DNA from: Kappaphycus alvarezii
Lineage: Eukaryota; Rhodophyta; Florideophyceae; Gigartinales; Solieriaceae
NCBI GenBank assembly: GCA_002205965.3
Contig: NADL03000492.1
Span: 1,860,001-1,924,000, forward strand
Direction of reading: 5' to 3'
DNA length: 64,000 nt
This document shows positions 1 through 11,179 of this stretch, piece by piece; the first letter of the stretch is position 1, and each line of letters begins with the position of its first letter. The notes beneath the pieces are model-generated. The model ran no database searches, was not told where the DNA came from, and worked only from the letters and a program-made list of their open reading frames with translations. Made by a program: the position numbers and the translations under genes.

Positions 1-150
1 CATTGCCTGGATGCCCGGCCTTGTGCGGGGAAGACCCTTCCGTTGCTCGATGGCAGTGTGATTGGCTTCTTTCTGCAGGTCATAGACGAGGAGGACGATT
101 TGACGGTCGTGTCGTAGGGTTCGGTACCCGCCATACAAGCAGTGCCCTGA
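1..150 (-). CDS. Open frame cut by window edge, unassigned
   Basis: Read on the minus strand, one frame stays open from about 141 to the window start and gives protein-like text including LYGGYRTLRHDRQIVLLVYD and LQKEANHTAIEQRKG. A possible 3' splice site (TTAGCTCAG before GG) lies at about 150, so this could be an internal exon or part of an old element. A second frame is also open here, so the reading is uncertain. I do not recognise the family and cannot see where it continues. Confidence 0.2.
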
Positions 151-260
151 GCTAATGCAATGCGAAGCATTAACTCGAAATGATTGCGTATTGTCTGTAG
201 AGATAGAGAACTACAGCTACAGCAACATCGGAGAAATGCTATGAGCTAGTTACAAATAGA
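149..260 (+). repeat. Left part of an interrupted copia-type LTR
   Basis: The stretch around GCAATGCGAAGCATTAACTCG matches 6657-6765, where it continues without a break into sequence matching 1879-1945. Here the two halves are about 1.6 kb apart. The intact counterpart starts TGTTGGAG and ends GAACA, which suits a short copia LTR. The LTR relic is old and diverged. Confidence 0.45.
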
Positions 261-753
261 GTAGAAGATCTAGGCCAGTTAGCAGAAGTCAGGATAAAAG
301 CACCAGCTGATTGATAGGGGTAAATCGTCGGGAGAAGAGATGCTCAGACCCAACTACCCCAAGACGGAATTGTTGCAAGCGACAAAAGTGCTACCGTGGT
401 ATAGTTGAACGAACAAAAAGGAGTGTATATGGAAGAAAGTTGAGAGGTCTACAAGCAAGTATGGAAGGGGCAGGGTCTACCACTGATGCTCTGTGAGCAG
501 CGTAGGAAAAAGTTTTCTTGGGTTTGAAGTTGACTCTCAACTCCCTACTACTCAGGACTTGGCTTGAAGTTGTCTGCCAATTTGCTTGAACTCTCCATGA
601 GGAAGCAGTTTACTCAGCTTATATAGACTTTTGGCTACCCCTGAAGTCCGAACAAAACTACAGAAGGTACCAGGAAATGCATAAAAACAATTTGTGTGGA
701 CGATATACTCTAAACAAAAGATACTTAAGAAACTAACAATCAATGAGGTCCTC

Positions 754-1335
754 TTATTTCCCATTCTCTAAATCAGATCCAAACAACTCCTCTAAAATAT
801 CCATGCTGCCCAAGCAGCCCCCACAGATATCTGCGAACGACTCATAACTATATATTTCCTCCTGGGAGATATCTAAACTACTAAAGATATCCCCATCCGG
901 TTCCATCGTCGGTACCACTTGTTCCATACATTCCACCATTCCAACACTTCCCATGCCTTCCTGTCCTTCATCCTCCTCGTCCTCGTGTTCATCCTCGTCC
1001 TCATCCTCGTCTTCGTCTCCATCCTCGTCCTCATCCTCGTCCTTGTCCTCATCTTCATCCTCGTCCTCCTTATCCTCGTAGACCAATTCCGGAGCTGCCC
1101 ACTCCTCGAAGGTCTCCCCAGCTCCCCCCTCGACCTCCCACTCCTGCCCCTCAGGTACCTCCTCGGCCTCATCCTCTACGAAGAGCTTGCAGACGAACTC
1201 GATTATCTTCTTCTTAGTCTGGCGTCGCAGGTAGTCGTCTGCGTTCGTCAGGTCATATACAGCGAGCGCAAGGCCGTTTAAGGGGCGAGACGGGCGGTTT
1301 TTGGTGATGGGGGAAGAGGGGCTAAGGTTGTTCAT
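754..1335 (-). CDS. Highly acidic 193-aa protein, multicopy family
   Basis: The frame is open from the ATG at 1335 to the stop at 754. Residues 1-20 are Ser/Pro/Asn-rich; residues 21-60 (NGLALAVYDLTNADDYLRRQ then KKKIIEFVCKLF) look like a helical, basic-then-hydrophobic segment. Residues about 87-127 are an almost pure Glu/Asp run. The C-terminus, residues 177-190, reads SMDILEELFGSDLE. The C-terminal motif is conserved in decayed copies at about 5.1 kb (LMDILEELFGSDLE) and 14.3 kb (SMYILQDFFSSELKES), so the frame was under selection in an ancestor. No signal peptide or membrane segment is seen. An acidic tail plus a short amphipathic LEELF motif could be an activation-domain or histone-binding type protein, but that is a guess; no family is recognised. 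A long open frame on the plus strand (919-1281) is the shadow of the acidic run. Confidence 0.6.
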   Translation of the reverse strand: MNNLSPSSPITKNRPSRPLNGLALAVYDLTNADDYLRRQTKKKIIEFVCKLFVEDEAEEVPEGQEWEVEGGAGETFEEWAAPELVYEDKEDEDEDEDKDEDEDEDGDEDEDEDEDEHEDEEDEGQEGMGSVGMVECMEQVVPTMEPDGDIFSSLDISQEEIYSYESFADICGGCLGSMDILEELFGSDLENGK

Positions 1336-1440
1336 TTTGGTTGTAAATGACCGTAGACGGAGGATAGGAGGTGTTTTGGGTGTGTGGGGGGAGAGGAATG
1401 ATAAGTAAAATGATCGGGGACGTTTGAAACTTGGAATAAA

Positions 1441-1455
1441 GGGGTTTAAATAGGC
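1441..1455 (-). promoter_or_regulatory. TATA-like box upstream of the acidic-protein gene
   Basis: Minus strand CTATTTAAACCCC lies about 110 bp before the start codon at 1335, next to a GC-rich CCCGGGAGCC. The distance suits a core promoter with a short 5' leader. Inferred by position only. Confidence 0.3.
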
Positions 1456-1866
1456 TCCCGGGGCAGGTTCTATCGACTACGAATATGTAAAATAAATCTG
1501 CAAGGGATTTTGTAGTAGTTCATTTGCGCCTTTTTTTCTCAAAAAATCGAATTTGGAGGAGGTTAGAAAAAAGGTGAAAAGAACTTGATTCGGGATCGAT
1601 TCAGAGGGGTAGATACAGTATAAAATTATCTAGATAAAATGGAAGTAAATTTGGAGAGGACCGCGGTAATGATAAGCAAGTCTCTCGGAGGACGAGGAAG
1701 GACCGGAACTATAAGCAATTTTGGACAAAGGGAGGTAGTACAGTAAACTAAAAGTCTGTAGATGACGGCGACAAAAAATCCGTTCCTATCAGCACGCGCC
1801 TAACACTGATCATGTGTGAACTGGAGCCCTTGCTATCCAAGAGGAAGAGCCTTGGTTGAGATTCAC

Positions 1867-1945
1867 GTTCCAAATAGATGAGTCTACCATCTTAATAAAA
1901 ATGTTCCTTGTTATGTTAACGAACATAATATTGGCTCCGGGGATG
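1867..1945 (+). repeat. Right part of the interrupted copia-type LTR plus internal start
   Basis: GAGTCTACC through GTTAACGAACATAATATTGG matches 6766-6830 (GAGTCTGCGACC through GTTAAAGAACATATTATTAG) and completes the LTR begun at 149. The sequence after the LTR end (TTGGCTCCGGGGATGG) may be an old primer-binding region. Confidence 0.4.
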
Positions 1946-1988
1946 GGGCTTGTTTGCTTGCTGGCCCCCTCTCTACTTGCTGGTAGAG

Positions 1989-2042
1989 AAGGAAAAAGGT
2001 TTAGGTGGTTTACTCTTGGAAGATATATCTGATCTGATCTGA
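1989..2042 (-). mobile_element. 54-bp 5'-truncated LINE 3' end with 11-bp target duplication
   Basis: The plus strand starts AAGGAAAAAGGTTTAGGTGG and continues through CTTGGAAGATATATCTG, the reverse complement of the LINE 3' end seen at 51.39 kb. It is flanked by perfect TGCTGGTAGAG repeats at 1978-1988 and 2043-2053. Confidence 0.7.
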
Positions 2043-2053
2043 TGCTGGTAGAG

Positions 2054-2950
2054 CGAAGCGCCATCAGCGCCTGCCGCAACCTTTCACGTATATGCTCACT
2101 ACCAACATAAAAGTTGACTGCGTATCAGCCAGCTTATCTGTTACAGTAAATGAACCACCCGTATCCCCGTGAACAACTTCAGACTCTGTTTGGACATTCG
2201 AAAACTAAGGAAAGGAGTTAAAAAAGCTACGATTCTGTTGCAAACCAAGGAAATACCCAGGCTCTGATTCTGGTACGGTTTTTAACTTTTGATTCGAAGG
2301 CAAAATGGGCTTTATAACCTTTTTTTATTGATTATGATGCTGACTTACGAGGGGAAGGTTTGGGTGTTTTACTCTCGGAAGATACATCCGATGCATGAGT
2401 GACAGGCCCCCAACTGAAAGAAGTTATATCTGAAGAGCCAACGGCTAAGGAACTGGCACACCCGTACTTGTTGTAGACACAGAGACATACAAAAGGCTCC
2501 GTCTTTCGGGAATCTAGAGGACTATTCTGTCCAATATGTGATGTATCGGGTACATGTGTTCCTCGTCATGTCATCTGCGCCATATATGTACTTGGAGTCT
2601 AGTAAGGAACAATGCTTAACTACATTAGGGAGGTATGATGCAGTAGAAGGATGTGAAGATGTTCTGATCATGCCTCTAGCCTGAAGCACCGTGTCGACCC
2701 TGTAAAATTACGGAATGCATCTCCGCTCTTGCGACTCAGCCCGAGACCCTTTAGAGGATTTTTTCCACCAACTTCAAGAGCAACTGTGACGAGTTCTCAG
2801 GTGCCCTAACGGAAAACAGTCTGAGGTACTTGAGGAGCGCATCCGCGTTCTGAGAATTTTTGCGCCATGTCCTTTGAGATAGGGCCCTTAAATTTTACTA
2901 TGAACAGGTACAGGACCAGGTCAAGAGTTGGGGAACCGCCATGCTTTAAC
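2054..2950. other. Intergenic stretch, one LINE tail, otherwise nothing recognised
   Basis: Apart from the tail at 2351-2390, I see no gene, repeat or RNA here. The open frames are short and show no family signature. Confidence 0.4.
2351..2390 (-). mobile_element. About 40-bp LINE 3' end
   Basis: GGGGAAGGTTTGGGTGTTTT followed by ACTCTCGGAAGATACATCCG is the same LINE tail as at 1989 and 51389. I could not find a convincing duplication on both sides, so its right limit is uncertain. Confidence 0.55.
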
Positions 2951-2999
2951 GGGGCAAGGTTTGGGTGTATTACTCTTGGAAGATATATCCGATCTATCC
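2951..2999 (-). mobile_element. 49-bp LINE 3' end with near-perfect 11-bp repeat
   Basis: GGGGCAAGGTTTGGGTGTAT and then TACTCTTGGAAGATATATCC form the LINE tail. Flanks are CATGCTTTAAC (2940-2950) and CATGGTTTAAC (3000-3010), 10 of 11 matching. Caution: the 51.39-kb copy also reads CCATGGTTT at this point, so part of the right repeat may be element sequence joined by microhomology. Confidence 0.55.
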
Positions 3000-3010
3000 C
3001 ATGGTTTAAC

Positions 3011-3829
3011 TGAATGAAGCTTATTCCTCTCAGTCAAAGATGCACGCTGCGAACGAACGGCTTCGTTCGTTGAAGTCGGAAGACTATCAGAGAAATTGTC
3101 GTTCGAATCGGGCAGCATTGAAGTAACTAACCCTAAAACCAATCGCAGACAAGCACCCCATACTGGGACTCGGTCTCACATCAGCGACAAACATGTCATC
3201 AGACGCCTTTCTCGCATCCAGTGCTCAGACCAGCAAGCTCTACGGTCATTTCCTAATCCGGTCTATAACCAAATTGACCACATACGACGGGGCTAAAGTC
3301 GCATTTAGTGTTAAAAATGAAAAGCTATTTTAGAAGTATTGGAAAACTATTTAAGTTGTGATGGACAGAACGAGAGAGCGGGAGCGAGGGAGCCAGACAG
3401 GAGTGAGGAAGAGAGCGGGAGAGCAGGAGAGAGAGAGAGAAGGGCAGTAAGAGTGAGGGACCGAGATGGAGAGATGAGAGAGGGGAAGGTGGTGAGGAAC
3501 TTTACTCAAGGAGAAGATGGAGAGAGACCGGGGCTTATGTAGACTTCAAGGCGAGTTAACTGATGCTTTCTGTTGATCTACGGAAGTTTCCAGAAGACAT
3601 GTAGAAGACGGTGAGTGTCTAACCCTAAACTTGCCTGAGCTGATCTAAAGTAGATCAGTTCAAGCTTACAGCACTGCACAGTGCATAATGCACTGGCATA
3701 AACATAAAGGTCAAGTTCTAGGTTGAACGGTAAAGTACAGTAATAACTGTAAGCCTCTTTGTGAGTTGTCAGCTGTCAGAAAAAGGCAAAGAAGTGAAAT
3801 TAAACTAACAATTTGTTTCCATATCAGAT
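3011..3829. other. Intergenic stretch with a purine-rich tract
   Basis: At about 3365-3535 the plus strand is dominated by GA-rich repeats (GAGAGAGCGGGAGCGAGGGA and similar). A short nested palindrome cluster, CACTGCACAGTGC, lies near 3683. No gene is recognised. Confidence 0.4.
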
Positions 3830-4372
3830 ACAATGATGAAAAATTGTGGAACAGTATTTTAACAGAGGCGCACAATTTTTATTTATTGTAACACATCTAA
3901 AAAAATTCATCTATTTTTCAATGGCCCATGTTTTATACTGTATTATACTTGAAGCAATTCTTATGTCAGTGAGTTGGTTTTTTAATTCTATAGTTATAAT
4001 TAATGGAATTATATTGCCAGCAAACTATTATTTGGATCAATGGTCACCTGGAGAATTATTATACATTTATTATTGAGGATGAATTTGGTCTACAAAAATT
4101 ATTATGATGCTTTAATCATCCATCGCAGGATCCGACTATATTGCTATATATGTAGCTTTTCTACTCTGATGTACAGTATAAATAGCCTTAGTTTGTTAGG
4201 AAAATTTATCAAGCCTCGGGCCAGCGAACTGTCCCGATTGATCAGCTGTCAGTAAATATTTTTCTTTTTATTATCATTCTCAGTCCTATTCAGGTAATTT
4301 TGGTATTCAATTATTTGGAATTATCTATTTTGGACCTACGTATTTATTTCATTTAATTTTTACATTTAATGC
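3830..4372 (+). repeat. AT-rich dispersed repeat, copy 1
   Basis: Matches 36412-36914 over about 500 bp with scattered substitutions and small indels; both include AAATTGTGGAACA near the left end, ATTATATTGCCAGCAAA in the middle and ATCTATTTTGGA near the right end. Both copies are also preceded, 200-500 bp upstream, by TTGGAAAACTATTTAA. A 76-aa frame (3846-4076) in this copy is not preserved in the other. The nature of the repeat is unknown; organellar origin is possible but unproved. Confidence 0.55.
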
Positions 4373-4629
4373 GTGGTCTCTCTCCTGCCGCCTACACGAC
4401 TCACACCATTCAGTATCTTTTGTTACAACCACTCACTCACACAAAAACCACATAGCGATGCAACCAACAGGTCACTCTACGAAGAGCTGCATCAGGGTGA
4501 CACGAGCACAAAATATTTGCGGTCATATATGAAACTAGCTGGTACCAAAGCCTGGGTCTACTAAGTTCCAAGCTAAGAAATTAGAGCCGCTATTATCACG
4601 AAGAACTAAGAATCGCCCGCCAAGATATC

Positions 4630-5960
4630 CAAATTGTTAGGGATAAATGTCCAGAGGATTATATTCTGTGAACCAGTTATCCAGAGACGGAGGTATTGCA
4701 GGCGGAAGTGCTGCCGAAGTATCGTTGTGGGAACGAGAAGAGGTAAGCAATAAAGGGGGGACGAGAGGCTACAAATAAGTATAGAAGGAGCAGAGTCTAC
4801 CACCTATGCTCAGAGACAAATATTGAAGAAATGTCTCCTAGGGTGGAAATTGACTTTCGACTTCTGGATTACTTGGGTCTGCACTTAAAGTTTCCCTCAA
4901 CTTGGTTAACTTCTTGTAGAGGAAGAAGTTTACTCAACCTATATAGACTTTCGGGATAACTCTAAAGCCTTAAAAAACATAATAGTTACCTTAAAATGCA
5001 TTGAATGGAATTGTGTGGACGAGAAAGACTAACAATAGATACTACCAGGATAAATATCTATATTTCATCCTTACATACTTATTCCTCGAGATCAGATCCA
5101 AACAATTCCTCCAAAATATCCATAAGTTCCTACAGATTACATCGAGTGGCCCAGAATGGTAGATAACCTCCTCTGACATAAAAAGCTACTCCATCCCTTC
5201 CTCAAGACCGTCAAACTCCGCCTCATCCCCAGAAGAGGAGTCCGAAATTACAATTACTCTTTCAATCTCCTCTCCGTCCTCCGCAGAAGCCCCCCCATGG
5301 TTATACTCCAGTGGCTCCCATTTTTCCACTCAATCCCCCTCACCTTCCGATCCCTCCATATCCGCCTCAGCGTCCTCCTCCTCAACGTCCGCCCCTGACT
5401 CCTTTCGGCCTCCTCAAAGCAGTGACGACGAACCTACTCCGGGACGCTTTCCAAGTCCACCCTTCTATGGTATTCTTCGTAGTCGGTTGGCTATTGACCG
5501 TAAAGGCCAGGGTGTGGATGTTATGGCGGGCTCTAGGTGCCTTGACATAGGTTAGGGACGGTTGGACGTTGCTCCTGTTGTGGAAAAAGGGGAAAGGGCT
5601 GATAGGGTGGCCGATGACAGGGTTGTTGCTTCATCGAAGTTTATATCGAACTTGAAACACGGCAATGTCTTCGAAAAGTTTCACGGCGTTCTGCGAAAGA
5701 CGAAATGCGAGGCAATTTCGCGGCTTTGAATTTGCATATTTCTAGAGCAACAATGAAAAATATGCTTGGAAAAATATCAGAATCTAATTTGAGGGACGAA
5801 GGGGATCACGAGTCGAATAACTTATTTTTGAAAAAGGAGGACCAAATCTTCAAACGTAACACAGAAAATGAAGCAGCACAGCGAATCTTGAACTCATAAA
5901 CGAAAAAGACTATAGGGTTTCCTTTTTCGTTGGAAGAAAAGGTCGGACTACAGTTTCGGA
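4630..5960 (-). pseudogene. Decayed copy B of the acidic-protein unit
   Basis: The 3'-flank block (4640-5040) aligns with 318-720 of copy A: both contain GAGTCTACCAC or GGGTCTACCAC, ACTCAACCTATATAGACTT or its variant, and ATTGTGTGGACGA. The C-terminal codons survive at about 5085-5128 (minus, LMDILEELFGSDLE), but the acidic run is replaced by Ser/Pro-coding sequence and the frame is broken. The far end (5640-5960) carries a plus-strand frame including NLHISRATMKNMLGKISESN and LFLKKEDQIFK that is partly matched in copy D at 14.87-15.07 kb, so the unit may once have held a divergent second gene. Confidence 0.5.
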
Positions 5961-6649
5961 AACTTCAAGCTCAAGATTAACCTCCCCACTCTTCATTGTT
6001 CTTCTTGTGTTTCCGATAGTTGCGGTTGCCGTATTGCTAAAATATACGGGCTGTCAAATGGATAGGGATGCAACTGGTTCATTCTGTCGTTGTAAACTAT
6101 TATTTTTTGTGGTTGCAAGTAGTCCGGCGTAAGAAGAAAATCTTCACGTCTTGGATGATGAGCGAAAAGACGTCATGCGTGGATGGCCCTTCTCAATCTC
6201 TTGCTTGAGCTTCAACAGAGCTGGTATTGCGGGTGTCTCTTTTCTGTGATGGTGCATGGGCTGGATTACTTTGATTTGAATTATGGACACTTCTAAGGCT
6301 GCTGAATGCCTTTTCCACGAACGGCAAGGACTTTAGAGCTGACTAGAAAGGTTTCAGCTAGATGATTTGTATTTTTTCTTCGATAACGCTTGGTTTTATC
6401 TCCAATTTTCTGTGGCCCATAACTTGAGCTTCCTACTTTTTTCATCGACTGTATTTGCTGGCACATTTCTTTTCTGAAATACTTAAGCTTTTCTGTACAT
6501 GGGATCGAATAAAGAGAGACGATTTAAATCGTTTCTTCGGCGATGCCTACAATACCCCATTGGTTAAGCATTTTTCGACTCGATGTATTTGCATTTCATA
6601 GTTTTCGCTACTTTACGTTTCATTGTTCCTGCTATTCTTTCAGCTTTCT
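5961..6649. other. Intergenic, nothing recognised
   Basis: AT-rich sequence with many stops in all frames. No repeat or RNA seen. Confidence 0.4.
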
Positions 6650-6805
6650 TGTTGGAGCAATGTGAAGCATTGAATCGAAATGGGTAAGTACTTTCGGTAG
6701 AGAGAGAGATTCAAAAGGAAGCAGTATCGGAGACATGAGAAGTGTTAGTTAAACATAGACGAGTCTGCGACCATAATAATTTGTTAATTGTTCTGTTAAA
6801 GAACA
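6650..6805 (+). repeat. 156-bp copia-type LTR, uninterrupted
   Basis: Begins TGTTGGAGCAATG and ends AAAGAACA, with TG and CA termini. It matches the two halves at 149-260 and 1867-1925. The following TATTATTAGCTCCGG would be the primer-binding area. It could be the 5' LTR of the copia relic at 8.2-8.7 kb or a solo LTR. Old, diverged. Confidence 0.45.
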
Positions 6806-8190
6806 TATTATTAGCTCCGGTGAGCAACTCTACCCCATCAAAAAGTTCAGAGACTATTCGATAATGTCAAGGGAAAAGATGCGAAAATCGCCTCAAGGGG
6901 GCCAAGTTTAATAGCTCGAGGGAAACATACCTCTTGAAGTCTACGTGAAGATTAGTGCGAGTATAGTAAGTATTTGACATTTATTTCAGTCACTTTCCCT
7001 GGAATACTTGATTCCAAGTGGCTTATTTTAGTATATTTCGCATTGAATAGTAGTAACTTTTTTGCACTACTGAGATATCTACCTAAGGAAACAGCTTTAT
7101 CTACTGCGAGGCAGCAGCCTCCTACTATAACTGCGATAATCTTGAACCCAACGATAATTGGAGCGAGATGTAATCCATTGTTTTGATCCAATTATCTAGT
7201 TTTTACTGCGACACTATCATGGCTATGAATTTCACAAAATACATCTTTCTTTAAATAAAATATTAAATCTAAAACAAAAAAATTCACAGCAAGCGTGTTT
7301 TAGACTTCTTCGTTTTCATACTGGCATCAAAATAGTCCCTTGGTACTTACTTTAAAAATTAACGCAATTATGTTATGTAATTCCCACTGTAACCAAAAAA
7401 TTCTGTCTATGAGCGTATTGTCGTTTACGTAAGCGGGCAGATGAGACAAATAATATTTGACTAAAGCAAGAAAAAAAGTTAAAAGAAGCTTTTGAATTGC
7501 ATTTTACTAACAAAAAATTCTCTAAGCAGGTCTAGACAAAGAACGGGGTTTGACAATGCCAGTTTAGGGATACAATAGGGAAGTGACAAATTTTTGTACT
7601 ATAAAATGATTCATTAAGCCGCAAAAAACTCTAAGAATTGAAGGAGGTAATAATTTAAATTCAAAATATACTCAAAAGCAACCTTTTCTCTAATAAAACA
7701 TTAAACCGGAGTAATTTTTTCCGGAGGAGGCGAAGCCACATAATTCAATATCCTTCCCATTCTGCTATTTTTAAATAGTTAATTTCGCGTGATTATTTTA
7801 TTCTTCTTAGGAGAACATATATGCCGAAAATTGAAGTTGATTTTTAGTTTCAAACTAGTATAGAGATTATAGCATGTGTGTATTGCGAGATTCGAAGTTG
7901 GGCGAAAGTTTTTGCTTTTTGCTTTGGACATGGAGTAACATTGTATTTTCCAATGTAAAAACTAAAAGAGCTGTAAAAAATGTTTCTATAAACTCTTCGT
8001 TTTGGAAATATTCCTGTGACGTAATTTAGGGTCCTTCTGAAGCAATAGTCTAGCCGAATGGAATAATTTTGGAAAATTGAATAATGAAATCTAGTAATCC
8101 AAGAGAAAAGATTTGGATAGTCACCCTATCATAAGAACAATAAGTTTTCACCGACTGTGTAGGGCTTAAGAAATACAGAAGCGATTTTGG
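6806..8190. other. AT-rich stretch, nothing recognised
   Basis: Overlapping short frames occur on both strands at 6952-7191 with hydrophobic text, but neither resembles a known protein. It may be decayed internal sequence of the element whose LTR lies at 6650. Confidence 0.35.
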
Positions 8191-8740
8191 GGATGAAAAA
8201 GAAATGAGAAAGTTTACTTTTCATCCTTCATTTCCAATTCGTGCTGAAACTATCAAGGAATTAGCATTCTGGGCTGATGTTTTGTCTTTTCGGAAAGAAA
8301 TAAGTGGATAATTTCTATTCAACTTAATATCCCACTTGCGTCCAGAAGATGCAACACCCGAAACTCTGAGAATTCTCGAGGAAATTACTAAGCTCTGCTA
8401 CCCTTTCCAAAGGATTCAGCACACACCAACCCGTTTTCGTATCTCCTTTGCCTCCGCAGAGGCTCGTTTCAACGACATATTTTTGAATGTCATGTACATC
8501 GGTGGGCATCCAGTACTTCGTATGTTCGATGAAGGCACAAGATTCAGCGCATCTTGCGAGATGAAACGCGTTCCCTTTCCAGCGTCTCAGCAGAAACAAT
8601 ACAGCAGAATATCATAGAATGATGGGAAAACATTTGTGACTCTCGCATACCACGTTCCTGTGTTTTTGATGAAGTTTCAGAGTTATATCAGAGCTCCACC
8701 GGAATTAGGGGGCTCCAAGCCGAATAAAAAATATTTTGAT
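8190..8740 (+). mobile_element. Copia integrase relic
   Basis: Plus-strand text includes PEDATPETLRILEEITK, FRISFASAEARFNDIF and MYIGGHPVLRMFDEGTRFSA, the shape of the copia integrase region around the first catalytic Asp (compare NHE..LDLMYLDGKPVLHIVD-type sequences). The same lineage recurs at 30.15 kb and 46.3 kb. The element is an old, heavily decayed fossil with many breaks; its ends are not visible. Confidence 0.6.
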
Positions 8741-10850
8741 TAACATTTACACAAAATTTAAATTCTTTACTGAAAGTCTATGAGCTTTCTTGCAATTTTT
8801 GTAATTTTTTCTGACGAAAATCTATACAAAGTCTCCTCTTCTTGTAAATTTCAAAAATTAATGCTATTGCAAGAATAAATTACCTTTTCATAGCCTTTTT
8901 TACAAGACGAAAGATTAGTTATATGTTCTAGTATGTTTCCCATTGTACCGTAGGTGCTTTAAAAATTTGTTACGTTAAAAAAAAAGATTAAGCAAAAGGT
9001 ATAATTAGGACAATTGAAAGAAATTGTCAAAAAATGTTTCAAATTAAGGTCATAAATAATCACTTCAACACTAAATCGTGCCCGTGTACTGATTACTCGA
9101 CTCTAAATTGATTATTTTTAAAATGATTAGACTTAACTTACAAATGATATTCGGTAATATCATTTATATTGTCCTTTTGCTCCTGATCCCATAAAATGAC
9201 ATTCTGAAGGGATATACTGATCCATTATTATTGCGAAGTTTGTAATTTCTACTGATGCGAAAACTTTAATGGAGCTTAAAATGCTCTAAAGAAATTAAGA
9301 TACATCCATCCAGATATAAAGCTTTCATCTATAAAATTTGCGAAACATACGAATGCTTTATGCTTTATATTATTAGTAAGGACAAGTTCACATCGGAAAG
9401 CAAGATAATTAAGGAATTTTCTTGGGATCACGAACTATGCATGATTAATCTATATACAAAATATCCCTATGCCATAGGGATATGTTGTAAGTGCTTCGAT
9501 CAAGAAATGAAAACCCTTTCTTCCCGTTAAGATCGAAACAGAAAAAACAGTAGTAAAAAATGTAATGTATGAAAAATTTTAAAAATCATTCAGGAAGATG
9601 TGCAAAATCTGGAAACCTATAAAGATGCACCAGTAGTGACATTAATGTGTATTTGGGGATCTTCGAAGAAGTTTCAAGTAAATATTTCGATTAAACTGGT
9701 AATAATTATGTAAATAACTACACTCAAGTTGATGTTACACACCAATTTGAATGGTAGGTGTACGTGCTTGTTAGCTGTTATCCCAAATCTATTTTTTCAT
9801 AAGAAAAACGTACATTTTTGCAGTAATTGAAACATAATATCCTCTACCAACCTCCTCGCTCAATATCCCTAACATGCAATCATCACGTAATTATATAATT
9901 GTTTTCACCATTGCAGAACATTATTTTACCTATAAGATTTTACTGCATTCTTAAGATTCAATTTTGATATTTATGTCGTGAAATTCAACTACATTGGCAG
10001 CAATTAAGGGTGTCTCTTTCCCTTATTTATCGACTGAGCACGGTATTTAAATATGACAGGGACATGCGACATTTCAGCACCTAATTATTGAATTTAAAAG
10101 ATCAAAAATTCTTAATCAAGTTTCTTGCGAAGTTTCGAATAGTTAACGTTCGTTTTAAGAGAGTGTATTTATCTCATGAATTTTATCCTACGGATTTTGT
10201 AAATTTTCTATGAGAGCACAAATTAAAAAGTATAAAAATAATGAATTGTGCATTAGTTCTTGTAAATACTCGTAGTTCTCCTTCTTACTGTTTTGTAGTG
10301 ATTGGAACCTGATTGATCGCAATCAGGTTTAAAGTATTTCTGTAAGATAAATTTGACTTTATCAGTGAAAATGGCTGCGACAAATACCCTATATCATCTA
10401 TTTTGCAAAAATATCCAATTAATGACATTCTTTGGAAAATTCCATGTAAAATTTTATATGAGCTCCCTGAAAGTATTTTTGAATTTAGTATTGAAGTTCG
10501 TAACCAAGAATGAGGCAACAAATTAGGAAATTTGTACTTCCAACACATATTTATTACTCTCGCAGATACTTCAGGATCGTCGAGTTACAACTTCATAACA
10601 CTTTTGCAAACGAATTTCATCCAATTTCATGCAGGGTAGCTTGTTAAAAAAATTTCACAAAATTTAAAGGAATGGCCAATAGAACATTTGTCCGTTTATA
10701 GAAATTGATTCCAAATATAAAACATCTGTATGAGTCACTATTTGCGATGCCTTAGTGATTTTCGAGGTGAAAAATCTAAAATTATTCCTTAAATGGAACT
10801 AGTTTGATTAAAATATGGATGCAAAAATATTGGAGGTAAATCCTGAAAGT
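8741..10850. other. AT-rich stretch, probably decayed element DNA
   Basis: No gene or RNA is supported. Two small hairpins stand out: 9461-9483 (ATATCCCTATG, C, then its complement) and 10307-10330 (10-bp stem AACCTGATTG with a 4-base loop). Confidence 0.4.
9461..9483. repeat. Perfect 11-bp-arm hairpin
   Basis: ATATCCCTATG and CATAGGGATAT are separated by one C. It stands alone in AT-rich DNA and has no clear role. Confidence 0.5.
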
Positions 10851-11179
10851 CCGCATCAGGTTCTACTTGATAAATACAGCTTTGAAGTATTTTGCATTAC
10901 CCTATTTCCTGACAATGGGCACTAAAATATCACTGGATCAAAAGGACTCTCAGAGAAGTACATGTCCAAGGAGGAAGCATCTGAACAGCAAAAAAGTGTA
11001 TGAAGAGGAAAATATTTGTCTTTGTAAAATATTTCTACTGAGGAATTGGAGAGTAAGTTGGGACAGTGCTTGCATTCAATTTGGTTAAGACTATCGAAAA
11101 AACATTATCAGATAGACCTAAAGAATCCTGTTGCAAATGATTCTTTCTTCCATCCCTTCGTCTGAATTTATCACGAATC

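Larger units (their letters stand above)
261..1866 (-). mobile_element. 1.6-kb unit carrying the acidic-protein gene (copy A)
   Basis: This segment interrupts the LTR-like sequence described at 149-260 and 1867-1925. It is bounded by GTTACAAATAGA (249-260) and GTTCCAAATAGA (1867-1878), a 12-bp direct repeat with one mismatch that looks like a target duplication. The related uninterrupted site at 6650-6830 reads GTTAAACATAGA at the same point. Inside lies one minus-strand gene (754-1335) and about 440 bp of 3' flank (311-753) conserved in copies at 4.63, 11.7 and 13.8 kb. I see no terminal inverted repeats, no LTRs and no poly-A. The class of mobility is unknown; a non-autonomous unit moved by other machinery is the simplest reading. 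Insertion is inferred from the empty-site comparison. Confidence 0.45.

Noticed and set aside
919-1281. 120-aa plus-strand frame rich in Leu, Val and Ile
   Set aside because: It is the antisense of the Glu/Asp repeat of the acidic protein; hydrophobic codons are a side effect of GAG/GAC repeats.
2351-2410. 11-bp target duplication around the 2.35-kb LINE tail
   Set aside because: The best candidate pair matches only about 6 of 10 bases, so it was not counted.
3846-4255. Membrane-protein-like frames in the AT-rich repeat
   Set aside because: Not conserved in the second copy at 36.4 kb; typical of AT-rich non-coding DNA.
3830-4372. Nuclear copy of mitochondrial DNA
   Set aside because: No mitochondrial gene could be identified in the translations; left only as an open possibility.
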